Assembly (NCBI GenBank): GCA_021736445.1
Contig: JAIPGA010000001.1
Coordinates: forward strand, 45,540 to 109,539
DNA: 64,000 bases
Direction of reading: 5' to 3'
Origin: Synergistales bacterium
GTDB taxonomy: Bacteria > Synergistota > Synergistia > Synergistales > Aminiphilaceae
Positions within the stretch are counted from its first letter, which is position 1, and every line of letters begins with the position of its first letter. Below are positions 1 through 6,871 of this stretch, piece by piece. The notes under the pieces are model-generated. The model made no database searches. It was not told the origin of the DNA and worked only from the letters and a program-made list of their open reading frames with translations. Both the position numbers and the translations under genes were made by a program.

Positions 1-2
1 GA

Positions 3-668
3 GAGTGGGCCTACGATTTCCTGCTGTTCGCCCAGCGGAATCCAAAACCCTGCCCCGTGCTCGACGTGACGGAGATGGGCGACCCCGAACCCCGGGGGGT
101 CGCTCCCGGTGCGGATATACGGACCGACCTGCCCCGGTACCGGGTTTGGCGGAAGGGCGAACTGGCGGAGGAGCGGGAGGAGGTGGCTTCCCTGTGGGAC
201 GACAGTATGGTCGGCTTCCTCCTTGGATGCTCCTTCACCTTTGAATGGGCCATGCTGCAGGCCCACATCCCGGTGCGTCATATCGAACTGGGGCGGAACG
301 TGCCGATGTACAGAACGACGGTTCCCTGCAGAGAGGCCGGGCGACTGAGCGGTACCATGGTGGTCAGCATGCGCCCCATTCCGGAACAGCTGGTCACGAA
401 AACAGTCATCATCACCAGTCACTATCCTTCGGTGCACGGAGCACCGGTGCAGATCGGACATCCCGAAGGAATCGGCATCACCGATCTGGATGCTCCCGAC
501 TTTGGGGATCCCGTTCCGGTGAGGGAGGGGGAGGTGCCCGTTTTCTGGGCCTGCGGGGTGACACCACAGAGTATCCTTATGTCCTCCCGCCCACCCTTTG
601 CCATCACCCATGCGCCGGGACATATGTTCATCTGCTCGGTCAGGGATTCCGAATACGCCATCTGTTAG
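3..668 (+). CDS. DUF1445 family putative hydro-lyase (YcsI-like), 5' end missing
   Basis: The reading frame is already open at base 3 and runs to the TAG at 666-668, so the start lies upstream. The visible 221 residues include [19 protein letters not shown] near the beginning, a hallmark of the DUF1445/YcsI family, followed by the conserved [11 protein letters not shown] stretch and a C-terminal [10 protein letters not shown] segment. The family is about 260-270 residues, so roughly 40 residues are missing. Members are annotated as putative hydro-lyases related to D-glutamate cyclase, but the reaction in this organism is not known. A GTG at 57 would give a shorter protein but would cut off the conserved DFLLF motif, so the upstream extension is preferred. 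The gene ends about 60 bases before a strong promoter, so it is probably not cotranscribed with what follows. Confidence 0.85.
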   Translation, partial: EWAYDFLLFAQRNPKPCPVLDVTEMGDPEPRGVAPGADIRTDLPRYRVWRKGELAEEREEVASLWDDSMVGFLLGCSFTFEWAMLQAHIPVRHIELGRNVPMYRTTVPCREAGRLSGTMVVSMRPIPEQLVTKTVIITSHYPSVHGAPVQIGHPEGIGITDLDAPDFGDPVPVREGEVPVFWACGVTPQSILMSSRPPFAITHAPGHMFICSVRDSEYAIC

Positions 669-730
669 GTATCCCCAGGCGGGGTCGGTGCGGATCTCCG
701 GTGCCGGCGCACGCCGCAACCCCAACGAGC

Positions 731-759
731 TTGACAAGACACCCCGCGGGTGGTATACA
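731..759 (+). promoter_or_regulatory. Sigma-70-type promoter for the Tyr leader and CoA-ligase gene
   Basis: TTGACA at 731-736 and TATACA at 754-759 are separated by exactly 17 bases, close to the consensus. Transcription should begin near 766, which places the leader peptide ORF and the attenuator in the transcript. The -10 element overlaps a palindrome (751-767), a typical position for a repressor site. Confidence 0.75.
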
Positions 760-767
760 GTTTACCA
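751..767. promoter_or_regulatory. Palindromic operator candidate, copy 1
   Basis: TGGTATACAGTTTACCA has inverted arms TGGTA/TACCA and overlaps the -10 box. It matches the second palindrome at 814-830 at 13 of 17 positions, with the ACAGTTT core identical. The arms loosely recall the TGTAAA/TTTACA half-sites of TyrR boxes, but the spacing differs, so the binding protein is unknown. Confidence 0.5.
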
Positions 768-798
768 AGTCAGAATTATGACAGCGAGGTTTTGGTCC

Positions 799-900
799 AT
801 GACCCCTTTAGATTGTAAACAGTTTGCAACCACAGCGGCATATTACTATTATTACGCCTACCGTAACGCGGGAGCCAGTGGAAGGCAGTCCGGCGTCTAG
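799..900 (+). CDS. Tyrosine-rich leader peptide (attenuator leader)
   Basis: A 33-codon ORF starts at ATG 799 with a GAGG Shine-Dalgarno about 10 bases upstream and ends at TAG 898-900. Codons 15-19 are five consecutive Tyr codons (TAT TAC TAT TAT TAC), then Ala, then a sixth Tyr. This is the layout of amino-acid biosynthetic leader peptides such as those of trp, his and pheA. It is followed within 25 bases by an intrinsic terminator and then by the phenylacetate-CoA ligase gene. The expected role is to make a ribosome stall when charged tRNA-Tyr is scarce, which would change the downstream RNA fold. The peptide itself is probably not functional. Confidence 0.8.
   Translation: MTPLDCKQFATTAAYYYYYAYRNAGASGRQSGV
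814..830. promoter_or_regulatory. Palindromic operator candidate, copy 2 (inside leader ORF)
   Basis: TTGTAAACAGTTTGCAA is an imperfect palindrome (arms TTGTAAA/TTTGCAA) that resembles copy 1 at 751-767. The copies are 63 bases apart centre to centre, about six helical turns, so the same protein could bind both on one DNA face and form a loop. Confidence 0.45.
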
Positions 901-954
901 GCGTCTTTGGACTGAGTCTACCGGCCCCCGCCACGCGCGGGGGCTTTTTTTTTT
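854..954 (+). terminator. Transcription attenuator: alternative hairpins and intrinsic terminator
   Basis: The terminator is GCCCCCGC (924-931) paired with GCGGGGGC (937-944), loop CACGC, then ten T (945-954). Competing pairings are visible. GCGGGAGCC (868-876) can pair with GGCCCCCGC (923-931) at 8 of 9 positions, destroying the terminator, and it encloses a CAGTCC/GGACTG hairpin (886-891/909-914). ACGCCTA (854-860), which overlaps the last Tyr codons, can pair with TAGGCGT (898-904). A ribosome stalled on the Tyr codons would leave 868-876 free to form the antiterminator. One that reaches the stop at 898 would cover it and let the terminator form. Confidence 0.75.
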
Positions 955-1012
955 ATCCCCACCGGGGCCCGGCGGGGATACCATGAGGCAGCCTACAGAA
1001 GGGATGATCGTG

Positions 1013-2272
1013 ATGGTTGGAAAAGCAGAGACAGGCGACAGAAGGCCGATGGATAGACTGAGGGGAACGCTCCAGCGCATCTGGGAGGAGCGGACACCCT
1101 ACAGCGAAACAATGAAGCAGGCAGGTGTACAGCCGGCGGACATCAGAAACCGCGAGGATGTCGCGCTGCTCCCCTTTATGAAAAAGAGCGACCTCAGGGA
1201 CCACTATCCCCTTGGCCTGATCGCCTGCCCGAAAGAGGATCTTGTCCGGGTGCATGCATCCTCCGGGACCACCGGGAAACCGACGGTGGTCGCCTATACG
1301 GAGCGGGATATCGCGACCTGGACGGAGATCATGGCGCACCGGCTCCGGGTGGCGGGTGTGACACCGGGGGATGTCTTCCAGGTTGCCCTGGGGTACGGGC
1401 TCTTTACCGGGGCTCTCGGGTTCCACTGGGGCGCCGAGGCATTGGGGGCCATGGTGGTTCCCTCCGGCGGGGGGTTTACGGAACGGCAGATCATGCTCAT
1501 GGAGGATCTCGGTACGACGGTCTTTACCAGCACCCCCTCCTACGCTCTCCATCTGGCCGAGCGGATCCGCGATATGGAGGGCGTAGGGGAGCTCTCGCTT
1601 CGGATCGGCATCTTCGGCGCCGAGGCATGGTCTGAAGGAATGCGTTCCCGTATAGAGAAGGATCTGGGGATCACCGCGCTGGACTCCTACGGTCTCTCCG
1701 AGGTGATCGGCCCCGGGGTGGGGATGGAGTGCCCGGAAAAGCAGGGCTGCCACATCTCCGACGAGCATTTCCTTATCGAGGTGATCAACCCGGAGACAGA
1801 AGAGGTGCTTCCGAAGGGAGAGATGGGCGAATTGGTCATCACCACCCTTACCAAGGAAGCGCTGCCCGTGGTCCGCTACCGCACCGGGGATATCACCCGC
1901 ATCCTTCCGGGCTCCTGTCCCTGCGGTTCCACCGAACCGCGTATCGACAGGATTCAGGGGAGGAGCGACGATATGCTGATCATCCGAGGGGTCAACGTCT
2001 TCCCCTCCCAGGTCGAGGTCGCCCTGAGCCGCGTCGAGGAGCTCGCACTCCAGTACTGCCTCGAGGTAACGGAGAAGGACTACATGAAGGAACTCGCCGT
2101 CCACTGCGAGACCATCGAACCCCTTTCGGAGGAGCGGACCGGCCAGATCGCCAGGAGGGCCCTGAAGGCCATCCACGAGGTAACGGGCATCCGCACCTCC
2201 GTGAACCTGCTTCCCCCCGGAAGTCTGGAACGTTCCGCCGGGAAGGCGAAGCGTATTGTGCAGCCCGTATAG
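1013..2272 (+). CDS. Phenylacetate-CoA ligase family (arylacetate-CoA ligase, AMP-forming)
   Basis: This adenylate-forming enzyme of the PaaK family joins an aryl acid such as phenylacetate, 4-hydroxyphenylacetate or indoleacetate to CoA using ATP. The 419-residue product shows the phosphate-binding SSGTTGKPT loop near residue 83, the GLSEVIGPG adenine/aryl-pocket motif near 228, the PVVRYRTGD motif near 288, a CPCG turn just after, and the flexible C-terminal ACS-type domain ending PGSLERSAGKAKRIV. ATG 1013 is preferred because AGAAGG lies 10 bases upstream; ATG 983 (GGCGGGG upstream) is an alternative that adds 10 residues. The gene lies directly behind a tyrosine-codon attenuator, which is unusual for a presumed catabolic ligase and suggests use in aryl-acid salvage to aromatic amino acids. 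The partner indolepyruvate oxidoreductase genes are not in this window. Confidence 0.85.
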   Translation: MVGKAETGDRRPMDRLRGTLQRIWEERTPYSETMKQAGVQPADIRNREDVALLPFMKKSDLRDHYPLGLIACPKEDLVRVHASSGTTGKPTVVAYTERDIATWTEIMAHRLRVAGVTPGDVFQVALGYGLFTGALGFHWGAEALGAMVVPSGGGFTERQIMLMEDLGTTVFTSTPSYALHLAERIRDMEGVGELSLRIGIFGAEAWSEGMRSRIEKDLGITALDSYGLSEVIGPGVGMECPEKQGCHISDEHFLIEVINPETEEVLPKGEMGELVITTLTKEALPVVRYRTGDITRILPGSCPCGSTEPRIDRIQGRSDDMLIIRGVNVFPSQVEVALSRVEELALQYCLEVTEKDYMKELAVHCETIEPLSEERTGQIARRALKAIHEVTGIRTSVNLLPPGSLERSAGKAKRIVQPV

Positions 2273-2352
2273 ACAGGGGCCTGCATCATTGCTGGAAAAA
2301 GATATGCTATACTCAATCCATTGGCACATTTTATATGGAAGGGGTGTCTGTA

Positions 2353-3822
2353 GTGGGTAGAGAACTGCGGTGTGTCCTGGCATTGGTAATCGCTGTTTTC
2401 GTGGTCACAGGGGTAGCCGGAGGCGCGGCGGCCTGTACCGCGGTCTACGCCGGATCGGATGTCACGGCTGACGGGTCTGTGTTGATCGCCCGTAACGAGG
2501 ACTACGGTTCGGCAAACTGGCCCAAGCACATGGTGGTCCGTCCGCGGGAGGAGCACAAAGCGGGTGCAATGCAGGAGTTCGTGACGGGGCTCGCTGTTCC
2601 CTGGCCGTCTGTTGGCTACAGGTACACAGCCGTCCCGGACTGGGATCCCTCCTGGGGGCCCTTTGAGGAAGCGGGCGTCAACGAAAAGGGGGTCGCGGTG
2701 AGCGCCACCCTGAGTGCGGAGTCCAATGAAGCCGTTCAGGCTGCCGATCCCTTTATCGAGAACGCGGGAATCGAGGAAGCGGTCATTCCCTCACTCATCC
2801 TTCCCAGAGCCGATACGGCACGGGAAGGTGTGGAACTGCTGGGGACCTTCGTTGAGAAATACGGGGCCATGGCCGGCAATGGGCTTGCCATCGCCGACAA
2901 ACAGGAAATCTGGCAGATGGAGATCGGTTCCGGCCATCAGTGGGTGGCGGTGCGAGTGCCCGACGACCGGTGTGTGGTGGCTGCCAACGCCTTCCGTCTC
3001 AAGCATGTGGACCTCACCGACAGCGACAACGTGATGGCCTCCGGGAAGGTCTTCTCGCTGGCAAAGGAAGAGGGGTTTCTGGCAGAGGGCTCCACTCGGG
3101 ATGACTTCGACTTCGCCGGAACCTATGGAGTGATGGGTGATCCCTACAATACCTACCGCATCTGGCTTGGCCAGAAGCTGCTGACCCCCTCTGTCCAACA
3201 GAATCCGGAATCCGAGCGGTTCCCCCTCTACATGACCCCGGACGAACCGATCAAACCGCGTGATGTCATGGATGTGCTGCGCGCCGACTATTCCGGCACC
3301 GTGCTGGAGGGCAAGGCGGAGCGCCCCATCGGCTACCACGGGACGCTGGAAAGCCATATCATCCAGCTGCGGCCGGATCTCCCCGAACTGATTTCCCCTC
3401 TGATCTGGCAGTGTTTCGGCACGGCCCCGTACAGTGTCTATCTTCCTTTCTACGGGAGCATCACCGAAACCCCGGAACTCTTCCGGCGCGGCAACGACCA
3501 GTACAGCCCCAACTCGGCATGGTGGATCTTCAGAAGCGTAGCGGCGCTGGCGAAGACCGATGAACAGCGGCTGGGAAGCCAGTTGCAGGAGCTGTGGCGG
3601 AGCTACGAAGAGGGGCTGCTCTCCCGCCAGCCCTACGTGGACGAGATGATCGCTTCCATGCTCGCCGACGGGAAGGGCCGGCAGGCCCAGCAATTGGTGG
3701 ACGACTATTCCAGCAACACCGCCATCGCTGCCGTCGAACAGGCAAGGGCGTACGGAAGGCAACTGGTCACGCTGTTGACCAAAGCCGGCGAGAAGGACTA
3801 CGACCCGAAACTCTGCCGGTAG
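2353..3822 (+). CDS. Secreted C69-family Ntn hydrolase (dipeptidase-like)
   Basis: The 489-residue protein starts with a signal peptide (basic MGRELR, hydrophobic LALVIAVFVVTGVAG, small residues AAA) that leads directly into Cys28 of ACTAVYAG. In C69 peptidases the N-terminal Cys exposed by processing is the nucleophile. The following DGSVLIARNEDYG stretch and the later GNGLAIADKQEIWQMEIGSGHQWVAVRVPDD block are typical of the family. The GTG start at 2353 has AAGGGG 8 bases upstream, and starting there puts the signal peptide at the very N-terminus. The likely role is periplasmic or surface hydrolysis of dipeptides or other linear amides for an amino-acid-fermenting lifestyle. A hairpin at 3854-3889 ends the gene. 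Confidence 0.85.
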   Translation: MGRELRCVLALVIAVFVVTGVAGGAAACTAVYAGSDVTADGSVLIARNEDYGSANWPKHMVVRPREEHKAGAMQEFVTGLAVPWPSVGYRYTAVPDWDPSWGPFEEAGVNEKGVAVSATLSAESNEAVQAADPFIENAGIEEAVIPSLILPRADTAREGVELLGTFVEKYGAMAGNGLAIADKQEIWQMEIGSGHQWVAVRVPDDRCVVAANAFRLKHVDLTDSDNVMASGKVFSLAKEEGFLAEGSTRDDFDFAGTYGVMGDPYNTYRIWLGQKLLTPSVQQNPESERFPLYMTPDEPIKPRDVMDVLRADYSGTVLEGKAERPIGYHGTLESHIIQLRPDLPELISPLIWQCFGTAPYSVYLPFYGSITETPELFRRGNDQYSPNSAWWIFRSVAALAKTDEQRLGSQLQELWRSYEEGLLSRQPYVDEMIASMLADGKGRQAQQLVDDYSSNTAIAAVEQARAYGRQLVTLLTKAGEKDYDPKLCR

Positions 3823-3853
3823 CCTGCCTGTCAGGGAATTCTCCGGCAACTGT

Positions 3854-3889
3854 GACGCCCCGGCCTCCTGTACGAAGGGCCGGGGCGTC
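3854..3889. terminator. Bidirectional terminator between convergent genes
   Basis: GACGCCCCGGCC (3854-3865) pairs perfectly with GGCCGGGGCGTC (3878-3889) across a 12-base loop. It lies between the rightward C69 gene and the leftward glutaredoxin gene and can serve both; the T tract is weak on either side. Confidence 0.7.
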
Positions 3890-3930
3890 TGGCGTTTCCC
3901 TGTGAGGACAGTACGGCGGGTTGTGTGCGG

Positions 3931-4173
3931 TTAGAGCAGCCCCTGCTCCTGCAGTGCTTTATCGATAGCCGGCTTATCGAAACCGACAATGAAGTTCTCT
4001 CCGATTTCGACGACAGGCACCCCCATTTGCTGGGTTTTGCGAACCATTTCCATAGCGGCTGCCCTGTCCGCACCGACGTCGATGGCTTCGAAATCCACAC
4101 CCTGCTGCTGGAGATATCCCTTTGCCTTGTCACACCAGGGGCAGCTACTCGTGGAGTAAACTTTTACCGACAT
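3931..4173 (-). CDS. Glutaredoxin-like protein (CPWC)
   Basis: This 80-residue thioredoxin-fold protein has the redox motif SCPWC at residues 10-14, the cis-proline segment GVPVVEIGENFIVGF and a short helical C-terminus, matching small glutaredoxin/NrdH-type proteins. It would act in cytosolic thiol-disulfide exchange. The exact partner (for example a ribonucleotide reductase or peroxidase) cannot be inferred because no such gene adjoins. AAAGGA upstream of the ATG supports the start. It is convergent with the C69 gene and appears monocistronic. Confidence 0.85.
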   Translation of the reverse strand: MSVKVYSTSSCPWCDKAKGYLQQQGVDFEAIDVGADRAAAMEMVRKTQQMGVPVVEIGENFIVGFDKPAIDKALQEQGLL

Positions 4174-4303
4174 GCGTCATCATCCTTTCTTATACCTATG
4201 AGGGGTATCTGCGGAGATTATGACACAGATGCACCTGGAGCGCAAGTGTACTTGTTAATGAAAAGACAGGCGATACCGAAACTCTGAATGGAGGTGGGCT
4301 GCC

Positions 4304-4543
4304 TTGGAGGATAAGAACCTTGTCTATCAACAGTTCGAGAAGATCAGAGAGGCCCTGAACGAGAGCGGATATACCGTCCTGTTGTGCATCCAGCCGGGGA
4401 ATTCCGAAAAGGGAGACCCCCCAACCATCGCCGGAACGGTGACCTTCCGTGGCCCCCCGGAGGATCCACAGGATGTGGAATTCCGTACTGTCGAGCAGAT
4501 GGCCCACGATGCAGGGGTGACGGCAGCCGGGGGCAGGGCGTAG
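4304..4543 (+). CDS. Small hypothetical protein
   Basis: The 79-residue acidic protein is not recognised. It starts at TTG 4304 with GGAGGTG nine bases upstream, and no in-frame ATG offers a better start. The sequence looks soluble, with an amphipathic N-terminal helix (NLVYQQFEKIREALNESGY), a central strand-rich part (TVLLCIQPGN, AGTVTFRGPP) and no signal peptide or transmembrane segment. A strong hairpin follows at 4578-4620, supporting this as a real single-gene unit. Confidence 0.65.
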   Translation: MEDKNLVYQQFEKIREALNESGYTVLLCIQPGNSEKGDPPTIAGTVTFRGPPEDPQDVEFRTVEQMAHDAGVTAAGGRA

Positions 4544-4577
4544 GGAGCATTGCAAAGGAAAGAGAATTGCAAGGTGC

Positions 4578-4620
4578 AGAGGAAGGCGGGGAGACAAGGG
4601 TTGTCTCTTCGCCTTCCTCT
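4578..4620 (+). terminator. Intrinsic terminator, long two-part hairpin
   Basis: AGAGGAAGGCG (4578-4588) pairs with CGCCTTCCTCT (4610-4620), and inside it AGACAA pairs with TTGTCT. TGTTGTGT follows. It lies between the small rightward gene and the 3' end of the leftward DMT transporter gene and may act in both directions. Confidence 0.7.
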
Positions 4621-4627
4621 TGTTGTG

Positions 4628-5566
4628 TCAGACCTTTGGAGAGGTCCTGGGGAAGAATCCAATGGCCCTCCTGAACAGAACACTCCGGATATCCCTGAGG
4701 CGGGTCGCCGCAGGGAACGGCACCCTGGCGATCATGACCCCCAGGAGGATCAGTGCGCCTCCCTGGATCAGGTAGAGGCTCACCGCCTCGCCGAGGAGGA
4801 GTATGCCCCCCAGGGCTCCAAAAAGCGATTCCGTGCTCAGTATCAGTGACGCATGTGTGGAAGGGGTGTACCGTTGGGCCAGATTCTGGACCAGCACGGT
4901 GAACGCTGTTGCGAAGACAGTCAGATAGGCGAGGTTCCACAGTGCATTCATAGAGATATGATCCGGCAGCGGTGCGGAAAACGGTGTCATCATGAGGCTC
5001 AAGCCGCCGGTGATGCCGATCTGAAAGACCGCAAGCCGGACAGCATCGTGCCGTTTGCTGAAGACCCCCACCAGCAGCATATGGAGCGCAAACAGCAGGG
5101 CGGCGGCAATGCTCAGCGCATCCCCCGATCCCAGAGCAAACTGCCCCTGGAGCGAAAGCAGCGCCACCCCGGTCAGACAGAATGCCGATGCGGTCACAAT
5201 GCGGATTCCGGGGAAGACCCGGGTGACGAGCCATTGCAGCATGGGGACAAAGACCACATAGGAGGCGATGATGAACGCCTGCTTGCCGGCAGCGGTGGAC
5301 TCCAAGCCAAAAACCTGTGTGGTGAACGCTCCGAACAGAACGAGGCCCACCGCCATAGCAGCGGCGATCTCCGATTTAGTGGTCCCACGCAGCCGTTTTC
5401 GAAAGCAAACGGCAAGAATCAGGAATGCGGCACTGAATTTCAGCGCATTCAGCCAGAGCGCCGGGAAGACAGCCAGGGCATCCTTGCTTGCCACATAGCC
5501 GAAGCCCCAGCAGAAGGAAGCCACAAAGAGCCACATGTCAGCAGCGAGAACCTTGTGTCCGGACAT
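4628..5566 (-). CDS. DMT superfamily transporter (EamA family)
   Basis: The 312-residue integral membrane protein has about ten hydrophobic helices arranged as two EamA repeats. The first opens with MWLFVASFCWGFGYVASKDAL, the second with LAYLTVFATAFTVLVQNLAQRYTPSTHASLILSTESLFGALGGILLLGE, the characteristic second-repeat signature. Family members export amino acids or other metabolites, but the substrate cannot be read from sequence. ATG 5566 has an ideal AAGGAGGGTG site; further upstream in-frame codons would add a non-membrane stretch with no Shine-Dalgarno. A promoter at 5798-5826 implies a leader of about 220 bases. Confidence 0.85.
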   Translation of the reverse strand: MSGHKVLAADMWLFVASFCWGFGYVASKDALAVFPALWLNALKFSAAFLILAVCFRKRLRGTTKSEIAAAMAVGLVLFGAFTTQVFGLESTAAGKQAFIIASYVVFVPMLQWLVTRVFPGIRIVTASAFCLTGVALLSLQGQFALGSGDALSIAAALLFALHMLLVGVFSKRHDAVRLAVFQIGITGGLSLMMTPFSAPLPDHISMNALWNLAYLTVFATAFTVLVQNLAQRYTPSTHASLILSTESLFGALGGILLLGEAVSLYLIQGGALILLGVMIARVPFPAATRLRDIRSVLFRRAIGFFPRTSPKV

Positions 5567-5639
5567 GGGACACCCTCCTTTCCAGTGGTAGTGGTACCTG
5601 AACCCCTGGAAAAGAGTGCCCGGCATGCTCAGTGGAGCA

Positions 5640-5732
5640 TTAGCAAACCACCCGAGGGGTCCAGGGTGCACCTATGGATGTGGAACAAAGCAGCTGTAGA
5701 GCAGGTTGTTGCGGTACATCGGTGGTACCCAT
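5640..5732 (-). CDS. Possible 30-codon leader ORF before the DMT transporter
   Basis: ATG 5732 is preceded by AAGGAGGGAG with good spacing and is followed by 30 codons to TAA at 5640-5642. It lies inside the long 5' leader of the transporter gene. No run of one amino acid stands out (a single Trp, Leu-rich middle) and no terminator is visible behind it. The strong ribosome site is the only evidence. Confidence 0.3.
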   Translation of the reverse strand: MGTTDVPQQPALQLLCSTSIGAPWTPRVVC

Positions 5733-5797
5733 GGACTCCCTCCTTCTGAGACAGTTCGAGCTGAGGTGCAATTGGCAGAGTTTATCTGGCCTCAGCG

Positions 5798-5826
5798 ATT
5801 CTAGGCCCCCTATTATCCCCTGTCAA
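5798..5826 (-). promoter_or_regulatory. Sigma-70-type promoter for the DMT transporter
   Basis: On the minus strand TTGACA (5826-5821) and TAGAAT (5803-5798) are separated by 17 bases. Transcription would start near 5790, about 220 bases before the transporter start. Between 5567 and 5982 I see only this promoter, the leader ORF and the hairpin at 5905-5938. Confidence 0.65.
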
Positions 5827-5904
5827 GTCCGAAATACTATAGATTGGCCCGATTTTCTTTCTATCCGAAAAAACGTAAAAGTCGTTACTGGTATAACATA
5901 TAAT

Positions 5905-5938
5905 GGGAGGCTCCGTTACAAACGTAACGGAGCCTCCC
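5905..5938 (-). terminator. Terminator hairpin behind the soluble chemoreceptor gene
   Basis: GGGAGGCTCCGTTAC (5905-5919) and GTAACGGAGCCTCCC (5924-5938) form a perfect 15-base-pair stem with a 4-base loop. It lies 45 bases beyond the stop of the leftward chemoreceptor gene. The following bases are AT-rich but lack a clean T run. Confidence 0.65.
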
Positions 5939-5982
5939 GCAGAGCGCCTGCACAGAGGGTTGTTTGCAGTAAGTTCTTTCCT

Positions 5983-6825
5983 CTAAAGCTCGAGCTCCTT
6001 GAGATTCTTCTGTGCGGAGACAATGGCGGTGATGGTTGCGGTGAGTGCATCAAACTGCTGCGATGTGGACTGCAGGACGGAACTGGCGTCGGCGATCCGG
6101 TTGTTGCCCTGCTGGACCTCCTTGCCTGCATCACCCATCATCTCATCCATTTCCTGCAAATATGTCCTGTTCTCAGCTAAAAAGTCCATAAACTGAGAGA
6201 GGGAAGAACGGATCATCTCAAACATCTCACCGATTTGCCGGATGTCGTTCATCGACTGGTGGACCGCCCTGGAGAGCTCTTCCACCTTCTGGGTTACCGA
6301 AGCGGTGGCGGTACCTGCTTCCTCGGAGAGCTTCTGGACATCCGAGGCGACAACGGCGAACCCCTTTCCCGCTTCTCCGGCATGGGCCGCCTCGATCGCA
6401 GCGTTGATGGCCAGCATGTTGGTCTGGCGGGCGATCTTCTGGATCCCCCGCGACATTTCTTCGACCTCGGAGAAAGACTCCAGCGTCGAATAGGTGTTCT
6501 CGATGGTCTGATTGACGGTATCGCTGATGCCGTCGAGATCGGTGCCCGAACGCTCCAGCTCCGATGAAAGGTTGGCGTTCATCTCGCTGATCCGGGCGAT
6601 GTTGTTCTGGCTCTGCTGTCTGTTTTCTTCGAAATTCTGAAGCAGCTTGGAAAAGGCTTCGCTGAGTTCCGAGAAGTTTTCGGCAACCTCGCGGATCTGG
6701 GATTGGCTCCCCTGCACCCGTCGCACGAGGATCGTGTCCAGCTGAGCCATAAAGGAGTTCAGCAGATTGTTGGCATAGTAGGACGCTGAGAGCTTGTGGA
6801 GTATGTCGTCGGAAATATAGGTCAT
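5983..6825 (-). CDS. Soluble methyl-accepting chemotaxis protein
   Basis: The 280-residue protein has no transmembrane segment and no periplasmic domain. A short N-terminal part leads into a long coiled-coil signalling domain whose hairpin tip reads QKIARQTNMLAINAAIEAAHAGEAGKGFAVVASDVQKLSEEA, shown here only as a landmark around residues 130-175: key residues are the QTN, NAAIEAA and GKGFAVVA blocks that contact CheA and CheW. It would sit in cytoplasmic arrays and take input from a partner protein. It lies 46 bases behind an ODP-like diiron protein in the same direction, matching the receptor/ODP gene pair known from Treponema denticola. GGAGGTG precedes the ATG. Confidence 0.88.
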   Translation of the reverse strand: MTYISDDILHKLSASYYANNLLNSFMAQLDTILVRRVQGSQSQIREVAENFSELSEAFSKLLQNFEENRQQSQNNIARISEMNANLSSELERSGTDLDGISDTVNQTIENTYSTLESFSEVEEMSRGIQKIARQTNMLAINAAIEAAHAGEAGKGFAVVASDVQKLSEEAGTATASVTQKVEELSRAVHQSMNDIRQIGEMFEMIRSSLSQFMDFLAENRTYLQEMDEMMGDAGKEVQQGNNRIADASSVLQSTSQQFDALTATITAIVSAQKNLKELEL

Positions 6826-6871
6826 AGCATCACCTCCACGGTGGGTAGTGCTGCATGTGCATATCGGTTAT

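Noticed and set aside
953..2383. 476-residue open frame antisense to the CoA ligase gene
   Set aside because: It would include the attenuator T-run end and the next gene's promoter; the sense gene has full adenylation motifs.
5701..5760. T-box-like wording (GGTGGTACC near a possible anticodon stem) on either strand
   Set aside because: The AGGGTGGNACCGCG box is not matched, no terminator/antiterminator pair is present, and the gene is not a synthetase.
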